From Sarcocystis neurona (Eukaryota > Apicomplexa > Conoidasida > Eucoccidiorida > Sarcocystidae), in contig KL647289.1 of assembly GCA_000727475.1 (NCBI GenBank), positions 2,709,450 to 2,773,449 on the forward strand: a DNA stretch of 64,000 bases. Reading direction: 5' to 3'. The translations under genes were made by a program, and so were the position numbers. Shown here in pieces: positions 23,590 through 35,204 of this stretch. Numbering within the stretch: the first letter of the stretch is position 1; each line of letters begins with the position of its first letter. The notes under the pieces were generated by a model. It saw only the letters and a program-made list of their open reading frames with translations. It made no database searches and was not told where the DNA came from.

Positions 23590-24896
23590 AGTGTGAACAT
23601 TTTTCGCGAGGATGCTGCGGTAATTCGCACACAGGGGCACGGAGGAGCTGAGCTGTTGCGCGCACGACTGCAGTTGTCAACACAGCAGCTATGCGAGCAG
23701 GAGCAGGAGCGGCAGCATCGGCAGCAACCGTGGCGGTGACGGCAGCGGCTAGTAGGTTGGGCCACTTCTGTGTGAATAAATGAAGAGAAATGGAACGTGC
23801 TTCCGCTTCCTCTGCCTGACTAGATATGCTAGGCAGTCATCAGAATTCCCGTTTCTGGTGAAGGGAAAAACAGGCCGCGGTGGGGGCTGAAAACATCGAT
23901 TGAGAGAAATAATAGATCATCATTCTCTTTCTTAGTGAGGAACTTCCCTCTGCGAAATAGTCTTCTGTTTGGAATTGCCAGGCTATGCACATTAACTGCG
24001 TCATTCACATGTGTATGTACATATGCGTCTATTTGTGTACGATAGTGTATACACGCATACGTAAGTGCATATATGGATGGTGTTAGTGTGCGGCTGGTTA
24101 TTGTCGCCGACCTCAGTATCGCGGGAGACAGCGATACCGCTGTGAGAGTGTCTCACAAAAATATACACATGTCTATCTGTAGTATGTGGTGACACGGATT
24201 CGAAGTGTAAACCTCAACGCTGGCCGGCAGGTTAGGTGCTGGAAGGTGGTGTTTGGCGCCTGTGGTACGGAATAGAGAAAATCGACTGACGCAGAGCGGC
24301 TTCAGTGTACGCTATAGAAGTGCGGTGCTGAAAGGCGAACAGCACTTCATAACGAGAGATTTTAAATGCCGTGAAAGTTTCAGACGTGAGGCACCGCGAT
24401 ACAAGCAAGGCACTGAGCAGTGTCGTATACGCAGTGCGACCATCTCAGACACGCGGCTGGCGCGTGTGAGAGAGGAACGGACAGGGGAGAGAACATCAAA
24501 ACCGTGAAGCTTGTGTGTGTCGCGATTACTGGCGTAAGTATATTTATGAGATACGAGATGTTGAACTGCCTTTGCAAGTCGGGGCAAATTTGTGTGGGTG
24601 GCCAAGCGCGTCTGCACTCGCGTATTGCGAGGTTAGCACTTTACCCCTCCGGTTTAGCCTTACGCTGTTACGGCTCGTGTTCCTACAGATACTACACCTA
24701 GTGGCCGTCAATGGCACGGGGAGTGACCCGCCGTCTGAATTCAAAAACAGGGCTAACTCAGCGTCGATACAGTGAAACCGTGGGTTGTATGCATAAGTCT
24801 GAAACTTAATGCAGCAGGCGATGCTTAACGATGATGCAGCAACTATACGAGTGCAGACAACAGAGTTCTGTCACCAGTGCCACAGAAATTAATGGT

Positions 24897-25011
24897 AGTA
24901 AAGGTGTAGTGGATCTTCACAGCTGCAGTTCCTGGAGAAAAGAAACGGTCACCAGTAAAGGTGTAGCCACTATCAACAGGTGCACTTCCTGGAAGAAAGA
25001 CGACGTTGTCG
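24897..25011. repeat. Two-copy tandem duplication, period 57 bp
   Basis: AGTAAAGGTGTAG begins at 24897 and again at 24954. Both copies continue through a diverged middle to a shared CTTCCTGGA-like end (CAGTTCCTGGAGAAAAGA and CACTTCCTGGAAGAAAGA). Further copies are not visible. Confidence 0.8.
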
Positions 25012-26851
25012 ACACTTTCCGCATGAACTTCGTTCGATAATCTACAGCTCCATGGCAAGCAGGGGTCGAGCAAACGTCGCGTATGGCGAGTGAGATTTTT
25101 GATACACTCGGCTGCAGAAATACACAGCCCGTAATGTAAATTTGTCATTCGTTACTTCCGCAGCACGACCCCTTCCTAAATAGGTCTCCGTCCAAAGCGG
25201 AAGGGCCGTCCACACGTGAAACGCAAGCTATTTTTATCAGTAAATACTCGGCTTCCCCCTGTGAGCATTGCTTGTAGAAAATCACTGCCAGCTTCTCTCG
25301 CACGGGCGGTACAAGTAGTCTGCAGCCCACACAATTAAGCTCTTGTTCGTTAGCCTTACGCTGCACCTGATAACGTTTGTTCGAAATGGAGAGGCGCCGT
25401 TAATGTTTAGTAAACAAGGCTGCATCCACGTGCCGACTTTTCTCTCCGGGTACGCTTAAATCGTGGCGTGCATCTGCTTTAGATACAGATGTTCTCGTCA
25501 TTGCGAAACCGTCGCCGGTGGCACTAACCGGGGCACAAACATGTTCTTCAGTGCTAAAGCATGCCTAGGGATTTTCATTGCTGACTTCAATCATTCAACG
25601 TGCCATAATTAAAAAGCCTTGGCGCATCGACATTACACCGATAGAACATTTTGAATCCCATTCTTATGTGGGGGGAGAGCATCCGGGACATACCGTCGTA
25701 GACGCGTGTACAGTGGGGCTTCCATTTTGTGTGCACCTCAGACTCGAGACACAACACAGACATATCTACACACATGTCAAGATTAGGTGCGCGTGCCCCT
25801 TAGAATCACGCAGGGACATATATGTGTGTGGGCATGTATGTATGTACGCAGTATCAGTACCCGGTTCGAGGGTCGCTATTCCTGGAAATCACTGTGGTAG
25901 CTAAAAATATTCCCCCGGCTCTTGTAACTCGGAAATCGGCTGCATAAAGTAGTCTCCTATCTTTTTTTCCCCTCTCTTTCTTTAGTGTTCGGAAGGTTCC
26001 CTGCCGGTATCCGTCGTGTCAAGTTGCGCAGGAGGCGTTCGTCCATATGGAGCAGTTCGATAACCGGCGCAGAAGTTGCTCGTAGGTTGGAAAGCTGAAC
26101 ACTTATTCTCAACGAATGCATGAGGGCTGTCTTCGTCTCGGAAGGGCTCTCCGCATCGAGAAACTGGTTTAAATACAGAGCCTGTACCTTCTAGAAACCC
26201 TTTCCCCTCGCCTACTTGTCTTTTTCTGCACTCTCGGGAATCGCTCCTTCCACCTTGAGCGTTGCAGTTATTTCCTGTCTTTCCCGCATACACTATATAT
26301 ACATCCGGCTACATATGCTGTTTCCTTTTCTGTTATTGTGCGCCGCACACCCCTCAGTGCAGTTCTGCATACCGTGCGAACACGCCGTCATCCTTTCCAT
26401 CCGTGTTACGTTTGCAGGGGTTGGCACCGTCGACACGTGTGCATGCGGAACTTCCACAGACGAACCGACGGGCTGAAAACAATCGACTACGCAACAAGCC
26501 GCCGCACACGACTTCTCCACTGTTGTGTAGTCTTCTCCCATTATTTTTCAGTTTTCTTGCACCGCAACTTGTATTGTAACTTCTGCTTGAACGCTCGCGC
26601 TATCCGCTCCACGTACTGTTCCGTCCGTCGCTGTCACGACGTCCGCTTTCCCTCCGCATACACCTGCCAGTCATCCCTGGCAGCTCGCGTCAAATCAGCT
26701 GTTCATGCACATTTTAACACACTCGCACACACACACGCACACACACACGCACGGAGGTCATAGTGAAAGTGTTCTCCAGAAGCTCGTAACATACGAAGAC
26801 ACGTGCATCGGTGCACGTGCAGGCTCACTTGTGTATCAGCATACCTGTAGA

Positions 26852-26963
26852 CCTAATAGTATAGATACGACGCAAGTAGGTGTGCCTACGCAAACACGAA
26901 ATACACGCCTAATAGTAAAGTTAGGACGCAGGTATATGTTCCTACGCAAACACGAAATAGACA
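26852..26963. repeat. Two-copy tandem duplication, period 56 bp
   Basis: CCTAATAGTA starts at 26852 and 26908. Both copies end in CCTACGCAAACACGAAATA. The halves differ by scattered substitutions. Confidence 0.8.
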
Positions 26964-27767
26964 AGATAGACAAGGTTGCATCGGCTTCACTGCGGCTACA
27001 GATCCATCGCAGTAGCTGCAGCCAGCGCAGTTGGTTTTCTGTAAAGGAGGTGGTCACGATTAGGAGGCCGGTGTTGCCGAAAAGGCGTCAGCTTCTCTCC
27101 CGCAATCACCAGAAGCACTCCGTGCCTTTACCGGAGAAGCGAGAGTATCGCATGAGCAATAGCATCCACACAAACACCCGCCCTTACAGCTGCAGCAGTT
27201 TCTCGTTTCTTCGTACAGAAAAGCCGCCCTCTCGTTCTAAGGCTCGTAGTCGCCATTCCCCCTTCTGTCGCACTAAGAAATTTCCTGCAAGAAGTGAGTT
27301 CAGCCACACGCAGAGCAGTTTTTCCTGCAAGCATGGAACCACGAAGTTGATCGAATGTGGCGAACGTGCCCGCAGCATGTGTCTGCGTGTGTGTCCGTGG
27401 GTATGTGTGCGAACATACGCCCTTAAACGAACATGTATGCATATATGCGTATAAAACGTGCGTTTGTCTATTAGCTGCAGTGCAGCAAAAATGCAGAAAG
27501 CGCGTTGAGCCCATATCACAACAACAGTTTTTGCAGAAACGTGAATTGTTTTAAAATTTACTAGCTCTACTTTAACTTTTTTGACCAACCGGATGGAATT
27601 TTACTTTCCTCAAAAGACTAGAGCCGTTTGTCCCGTTTTTGCAAGCCCGAGCGTGTCACACACAAATATCGCGTATCTGCGTCCTAATACTACGCAGGAA
27701 AATTTTGCTGTCGTCGCCTTCCCATCCTCTACCCACAACCCCATGCCTTTGTAAAAAAAATGCAAAC

Positions 27768-30700
27768 ATGGCTACGGCTGAAGAAAACCCGCCGTTCTAC
27801 ACACCGTCGTCGTCCGCAGCCACACAACAGGAGAAGCTTAGCACTGCGTCCTCCGGGAAGGCACGTCCCACTGCAGCGTCCTCGCTTGCCGCTGCGTCGA
27901 AAGAAACAGCTGACAGCCGCAGCAGGAGCACTACCGTTTTAAATTCGCCAGCGTCGTTTTCGTGCGCCTCCGCTGCGCACGCCCCTGGCGCCATCGCTGT
28001 TTCTTCGTCTTTTTTCCGCAGTTCCTTCCCCTTGTCCCGTTCTTCCTCGGCTATCGCGTCTGCCTTCTCTTCGCCTCTCGCTTCTACCGTAACTTCCACT
28101 CCATCTCTTGCTGCAGAGGTTACCGCGTCCGGCTCTGTTGCCGTTCCGTCTCCGTCTGCACCGGCTGCTCTGTCTGGTTTTGTCTCTGCTGTCGACGCCT
28201 CTCCTTCTTCTGCGGGTGCTGCCGCTCCCTCTGTATTTCCCGCTGCTGCCCCTACTGCGTCTGCTGATCCCCTCCGCTATCCCCCCAGTGGCGCAGCGGC
28301 TTCTCCTGTGGCTGCCTGCTCTGCCGCGTTTGCCACTCGACTTCCACTATCGAGGACAGCGGTGAGAGACAGTTTCTCAGCAGCCGGCATCCAGGCGCTT
28401 CCATCCACAACAAATTGCCCTTTGCTTTCTTCCTCAGTAGAGAGAAGCAGCGCCGAAGATTATGGTCGACCAGCAACAGCAACACAAGTGAATGTCTGTA
28501 TCGACGTGCCCGAGGCCACTACCTATAACGGTAAGATTTCAAAGCTCTCTCTCTCTCCTCTCAAATCTGGCTTTCTTGTGGCTCTGTCGTAGACTCGCGT
28601 TTCTCTCTGCACAGAGGTAAATGTGTGCACATTTCTACAAGTGTAAGTGTTAGCACACACGGCCGTACAAAACACGCCGTATAAATATATATCTATACAG
28701 TTCGCCGTGTCTAAGTCTGCGTGTTACGCATACAAGTGCAATAGCGCTGTACAACGGGGAATAGCTGTTCATGCTTGTAAACTCACGTGCGGACTACTAG
28801 CAGACAGCGACACGCTCGCCTAAAGTGACTACGCATATCCACGGGTCTCCCCAGGACTGAAGAGGTTGACTGGCAAGAAGAATTCACAAGTCGAGAGTCG
28901 AAGACTCTGGAAGCAGTTACAGTCCACGTTGGGAGATTGCAGGCGAGAGGGATGCAGTTGCAGCGGCATGTATGCGGTGTGCTCCAGCACGCACATAGGA
29001 CTCCCGCGTAATAGGCTTCGAACAGGTGCGTATGTCCTTCTAACGGTCGTCTTGACGACTTTTCTGCTCTTTTCTTCGTGCCAGGCGGATCTGAAATTTC
29101 CTCTTGTGTGACTCTGCGCTGTCCGCACGCCGGAGAGGCTTCACCAGCAGGGGTCGCAACGACGGAAGCAACTGCGGAGCCTTTGAAGAACAACGAGGAC
29201 GAGAGGGAACAGCAGGAGCAGAACAGCAACTTGTACGAAGTGTTGGGAGTTACGCCGCAGGCCTCTGCCAATGATATACGCCGGGTGTACTACGCACTCT
29301 GCAGAGTATACCATCCTGATAAGTATGTTTCTCTCCGCTCTTTTCTGCGCGATACAGAGAAGCAGCCTGCCGATCTCTAAGCGAAGTTGTCCGTAGCCGT
29401 GTAACTCACTAAGACTCTGTCCTGTCTTTCGTGAGTTGCTGGGGCTTCTCCAGGGGCTGCTGACGCCCTGTTGCCGGAGTTGCTGGGCTGCTCCTTCTGT
29501 GCAGACGTCGTACACGTGCTTTCCTCAGTGCAGACTGCGTTTGTCACTTCTTCACCGGCGGCTGCGGTCCCCCGTCTTCCTCTGTGTTGCCGATATCGGC
29601 GCATCAGCCCGTTACACGCATTTGGACAACACTAGGAGTCTGGAGGACTGCTCCTTAGCAATTCGTTACGGGGTAGTCCTTTCCCGTGGGTGTCGGTGCG
29701 TATGTGCCTGTTCGGGCCTCCAGAGCCGTGCTGCTGCTGCATGGCCACGTGTTTTCTTGTGCTGCTCTTTGAGCAGGTGCACATCGGCGAGCAGTGTATG
29801 CGCAGCGAAATTGCATGCGCTGCAGCAGGCGTACAGCGTGCTCGGCGACGAGGCCAAACGGCTTGTCTACGACATTCGACTCGGCTTCTATTCGGGCGCG
29901 GAAAAGCGGAAGCGCGTGCGTGAGGCAACACGCAGCTACGGGAGTGCAGCCGCAGAATTTGCGTGAATTGCTGCACACTTCAAAGTCGTGTCTGTGCAGC
30001 GGGCCCGACGCGATGCACAGGGTGTCGGTACACCCGAAAAACGAGTGCGCAGAATATGCACCCTTTACGTCCAGAGCAGAACGTCCCTGAGAAGTAGAAC
30101 ATTCCTTGATGTGGGTGGCATGCCGTTGTTCTGCAGGTGGCCCAGGTCTATCGACTCCAGCGGGAACGAACGCGTCGCGATATCGAAAATATGGTAGGAG
30201 GCGCAGATTGCGGACGAATCCACCGCGTCGCAAGGGTAGAGAGTAGAGTCCAGTAACGGTGGGCGAGCTGCGAAGAGGGGGGAAGTGGGGCGAGGACGAG
30301 ACGGACATGTAGAAATAGGCGTCCATGTATCTGTATGCCAGTGCATACACAGGTATGTCGGTACGTATGTGTTGCCTTCCGCAGTTGACCGTGCTCACAG
30401 GTGTGCGCGTGATTCTTTTAACGCCGCCGCTGCTGCGTAAATTCCTCGAGGCTTCAGCAGAAACATGCAAGTGCGCTAATGCATGGGTACCTGATTCTGT
30501 GAAGACTCGAGAAAGACGCAGACACTTGTGTCTGTGTCTGGACGTGTGTAGCCGGCTCCACAAGGTTTCGTGTGGGCCGCGTTGTCGGCGGAGTCCTGTT
30601 CAGATTTTTACTGGTGGTGGCACGAGGCTGTGTGCCGCTTGGATGTAGACGTGTGTCGAGCTGGGTGCTGCTGGTATGCATGTCCGTCCGAGTCACGTGC

Positions 30701-33700
30701 AGAGGTCCGTCTGTATTAACTACACATCTGCATACAACCGGAAGCAAATGCTTGGATATGTCGGCGACATGTGTGTGATAAAATTGTTTCTACAGAGGGC
30801 AGAGTACAAGAGGAAAGTACAGCAGGAAAGAAGAGTAAATGGTAAGTCGATCTCCGTGCCGATATTTTCTCTCCGGCCGTCTTCGAGGCTGGTGGGTGCG
30901 CAGCGCATATTTGTTGCTGTTGTGACGTAGGGGCGCAGCCCGTTCAAGCTGCCTTATGTGATCGCTCACAACGGTGCTGCTGGAGCTCAGTACTTCAGTT
31001 CTAGAGAAGTGGGGGATGCTGAAGGAAAACGAAAGAAAAAAGATTTTACGTGCTGGAAGCTGTTGGGGAGTCTGGAGCGTTGACTTCGCCGTTGCGACAC
31101 TCAAAAAACAGTTGCGGCTACATCAGAGGAGAATGTGTTTCTCAGAAGGGGTGCGGCGACGACTCCCCAAAAGCTTTCCCTACCCCCCTGCGTTGCGCAT
31201 TCAACTGTCTCTTCTGCGAGACGAGTGTTTTCCATGTTGCAACTGCTGCGCTGTAACCGCTGACAGAGAAGTCCGCTGCTCGGGGCGTGCCCTTCCCTGC
31301 TCTCGCGTGACTTCTAGTGTGTGTACTGTCGTGTCACCTGAAAGCGAGAGTGTCTGTCGACGAAGCTCCATATGATAATCTTGCGCGTATTTAAAATGCA
31401 AAGAAATCCCGTGCGTTTGGTCGAGGACTCCACACAGCGAAATGTGAGAGCATTTTCGTGCAAGTAGACGTTAGTGTGAGGTCTGTGAACCCGTAAAGGT
31501 GTGTAGCTGCAGTGTTGCCGCTGTGTCTGGCCGTCGCCTCTACGGGCGCAACGGCGAAGATGAAGAACACATGTACGCTCCACGAAGATGAGCTCACGCG
31601 TTTAACGCCTATATAGTCTTTATGTACATGGCGACTCTAGACTTCCGAAGAGGGAGAATTCAGCTTTTTTGAAGGCCCACCTACGTGACAGGACTCTTAC
31701 GTCCAGGACAAAAGACAGTCTGCTTTTCTCGCATTTGCTGAACATCCGTTTAGCAGGCGTTGACGAGCCACGTGCGTGGGAAGCGTACCCTGCATTTGTT
31801 GGGGGACCGTATTTCCTTGCACGTATTTTGCATCAGTGGAGTGTACTACGGCCTACTCGTGTCACACGTGTTTTCTGCTGTGGCTGCGGCTCCTGCGGCT
31901 TCGCCTGCTGCTCCCACTCCTCTGGCGTCAGGTCTCCTCATTCGAAAAGCCTGGTATGGCAATCTTGGGCTGCGGCGCTCGTTACGAGCACAGAACTACG
32001 TCGGTACGTCCGTATCTCTAACGCCGTTCCGCCTCAGGACTCCACAGTCTACCCTCAGTCTTGTAACTATTCATGTAGGCGGGATTGTGATAGTAGGCAC
32101 GTTGCGTATCTACAGAAGAAAGCGAAAGAGTAAAACGTCGACGCGTTGCGTGCGTAACTGCGTAACGCACGACATACTAAAATTAGCGTGCGCGCCCCGC
32201 TTAACGTATGCAAACGTATGAATTTAAGTATTTACATATACATATATATTTATATATAAGGGGAGGAACGTGTGATATTTGACTTTCACATGTATACGTG
32301 TACACACCCGTGCGCAAACATGCGTCTGTAGAGGGTAGGGACAGCAACAGAACAAGCTCTGATTGAAGGGGGCGCACCGTCGAATGGAGGTGGTGGCACC
32401 TCATCGCGAAAGCGAGCAGCACAGCGGTGTCTCTGCCGAGAAAACGCCGCACGTGGTGCGGACACAAGGGCAGCTATTTTAAGTTTTGCACAACTTTTCT
32501 GGCGCAGAGTTGATGATTTGGTCTCCCGTGGTCCTGTCCTTCCTTCGAACCGGCAGGTCCCGTTGCAGAGACATGTCTAGAGGGCCCCTTCCTCGACGTG
32601 ACGGTCCCGTTGCAGGTAAACTGTTTTACACACGTTTGCCGAAAGGCTGTTTGTCCGGGGAAGATCGCTGCGCTTCTAGCAATCGCTCTCTATAGAGTGA
32701 AATAAAGAGAGAGAGGTGTAGCGGCGTTCCTCCCTGGGCGTCAAGTATGGACGCGCAGCCGACGTAGCAGCAGAGTCGCTGCGACCCTGTTGAAGATGTT
32801 GCTGTTCAAGCCCTCTTCATCCACGAACGCTTTACTGGCACACCAACAATTTCTGCAGAAGTCAAAGTGCAACTTCCGTCATTTCATCTGTCGTCACTGA
32901 GTGCCCGTCTGCACGTGGAATTCTTCTTTCTCTGTAGGTGCACAACGTGCCAATCTCGTGCTGCTCCTGGACCTCTGTCCGTTTGTAGGCATACACGCCT
33001 CGCTAATGATCGATACTGACTCCCATCAGTAAAGTACAGCGAAGCGAGTTGCTCAATGCGAGGAGGCTTAAAAACTCGGTAATGTGGGAAATTCTCTTCT
33101 TTGCGGCTGAAAATAAAACACACAAATTTCACTCTTTGTTTTGCGGCGTCGTAAGGACGACGTACTCTGATGCTTAGACTTCTCGTCTTAGCAACAGTGA
33201 GACTGTCACAGCTTTCTGTGTGTGCCTTCGACCCACGTTGTGCTGTGCGGCGAGAATACGTCTGCGCAGCGCAAGTGGCAGCGAACCGCCGGCAGCGAAT
33301 TTTATATGCAGTGCCTAAGGTGGTGCGTCTCGTGCAACAATACGACGGGCGTTGTGCTTTTCACGTAGGTGTTTCGTCAAGACAGTTCGTCGTTTCCCCG
33401 GACCGCAGTAGATTCTTTACGTTGAGCAATGGTTACGCAGTGCTGCTCCTCCTGCATCAGTCTGACGGTCTTCGTTGATAGAAGCAGACGCACCGGGGCG
33501 ACTGCAGCGACATCAGAGCAGCAACGTTGACCGGCAACAGGCCCCCAGCTGCAACGACAGTCGTAGCGCACGGATTAACAGCAGCACTTTGGAGCAGTGA
33601 TCCATCTGTGTGTATCTCTACGTGGCGCTGATTCGTGTCTCGCGCTCCGATGCTTCTACTACGACGGCTTCCCCTTCTGCCGGCGTTCAATAGCCAGGTT

Positions 33701-35092
33701 TATAGCGGAAACTGCGTTGGGGAACCAGCGAAAGCATCAGAGATGAATTTCCTGCTGCTACGCGTGACCCTGCGGCAACATCGTGTTTCCTCGCTGCTCT
33801 TGCTGTTGTTTTGCTGCTGCTCGGCTTGTCTGCCTTTGTGCTGCTGCTGTTGCCGTGCTGCCGTTGGTGCTACCGTGGTGCGCTGGTGCTGAGATGGTCA
33901 CTCGCTCTGCTGCCTTCGTGAGGCTGCTGCGTCTGGCGTTTCTGCTTCTTCCTCTCTCCATGCAGCGAGTGATTCGTTTTCTGGTGCTGCTGGAGGAGGA
34001 GGAGGAGCTCTCGCGTACGCTGTTGCTGTCAGCCCATGACGAAATATTTACGTACTCAAGTAGGACACGTCATCGTTTTCGCAGTACGCTGTTGGTCTTG
34101 TTGCTGTCGCGTTCCCTCATCCATGCTGCTGTTCTGCATCTGCAGTCGTAGGGCACGACAAGTATTGTTTTGCTTTTTCAGACAGTTTGTTACTGTTGTT
34201 GCATGCTGTCCCTGCGCGACAGTGCCAAGTAGACAACTCGCGCTTTGTCTTCCCGGGAGGCGCGGACTGTTCGCTGGATCAACTGAAGGGCTTCCACAAT
34301 CCTGCGCTCTGTGTAAGCCGCGCACTTCTCCTTCCCCAGAAGGACCTACAAATGTAGACACATTACCGAGGTCGAATGCGTCATGGTACTCTTGTCGCTC
34401 TCTTTCCGGCCTTCTAATTTGGTGTATGAGGGGTCGAAAAAGATGCGGTTGTCTCAGTCGAGTGGCTGGGACCACGGAAGGCTTTGCATTTGCAGACGCC
34501 TCATGCACATCCGCATAGATAGATGCATGCATAGAAGGGTCGATGATTTCTTCAGGCTGGGTAGGAGAAGGGAAAATTTTGATCTGCAGCTTCCCGTTAA
34601 AAAAAAAAAGTACTTCATCTACAGCGTTTTTCGCGTGTGATTGAGCGTGCTGCCCTTCGCAGACGTCGGACGAAGACAGCGTTTGTCTCTACGTCCTGTA
34701 CGACTTTCAGGTACGCTCAGCCGTAGTTGGTGGTATCTGCAGTCGATACATTCCAAGTCGTTGCCCCGCTCGTGTGACTGAGTAGAAACATTGCTTACTT
34801 CGGCTGTCTGCATCCTGTCATTTACGGTAATGCTGCTCTCGCAGCTCTATACGCCACTAAGCTGGTTTTTTTTTCTCAGCAGTTCAGCTGCTGCTGGTGC
34901 AGCTGTCTTACTCTCCAACCTCCGCGACAACTTCGGGCCGCTCGCTGCTCCTGGTGATGTCTTTGCCTGGCAGACCGGAAGAATCTAGTGCCCTGGTGTT
35001 GTGGTTTGCAGGGGCTGATTCATGAGGCAACCGCGACCCATCAATCTCCTTTAGCAATGCCTTTAAAAAGTGAGTTTTTGTTGGAGAAATAA
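27768..35092 (+). CDS. DNAJC11-family J-domain protein (mitochondrial), multi-exon
   Basis: DNAJC11 proteins sit at the mitochondrial outer membrane and help organise cristae with MICOS and SAM. Supported exons: 27768-28530; 29085-29322; 29777-29915; 30137-30193; 30796-30841; 31932-32003 (possibly from 31837); 32569-32615 (or from 32557); 34223-34312; 34663-34710; 35012-35092 (TAA). The J domain spans exons 29085 and 29777: YEVLGVTPQAS, the HPD motif at the 29322 splice, then AYSVLGDEAKR and VYDI. Next comes a charged helix (YRLQRERTRRDIENM), as in DNAJC11. The C-terminus reads GLLIRKAWYGNL, FLDVTVPLQ joined to CQVDNSRFVF, KGFHNPALC, LYVLYDFQ and GLIHEATA, matching DNAJC11 in order and spacing. 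Exon 1 adds about 250 Ser/Ala-rich residues. A further exon 28855-29025 is possible, but it leaves a 59-nt intron. The middle, between 30841 and 31837, is unresolved: only about 1 kb is available where human DNAJC11 has about 300 residues. Confidence 0.8.
32556..32615 (+). repeat. Duplicated 13-mer GGTCCCGTTGCAG bounding a DNAJC11-like exon
   Basis: The same 13 bases occur at 32556-32568 and 32603-32615. The second copy is the 3' end of the exon coding VTVPLQ and is followed by GTAAAC. The first ends in CAG and can serve as the acceptor of that exon, giving an exon of 47 nt, equal to the repeat period. Confidence 0.75.
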
Positions 35093-35204
35093 CCCTGCAG
35101 TACCTGTGTTGGGTGCTGTGCTCAGCTGCGGTGGTGCCCTTTTTCTGTGGGGCGGTGGGCGTCCTGCGTAGCTGATAAAGAGCTGCGCGTCCAAACGCTC
35201 CATT

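Larger units (their letters stand above)
23590..27767. other. Intergenic region between RPL24 and the DNAJC11-like gene
   Basis: No gene is recognised. The first 200 bases after RPL24 are probably 3' UTR and contain CAG-rich text. Two diverged two-copy tandem duplications lie at 24897-25011 and 26852-26963, and an AC microsatellite at 26728-26756. A 249-codon frame spans 26705-27454, but it opens in the AC repeat and shows no domain. The last 170 bases may hold the promoter and leader of the next gene. Confidence 0.5.

Noticed and set aside
26705..27454. 249-codon plus-strand frame
   Set aside because: It opens inside an AC microsatellite (His-Thr run), contains a tandem-duplicated segment, and shows no domain or splice-site logic.
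30842..31830. Candidate middle exons of the DNAJC11-like gene (for example the frame with FKLPYVIAHNGAAGAQYF near 30950)
   Set aside because: Available acceptors put it out of phase with the preceding exon, and similarity to DNAJC11 is too weak to include it.
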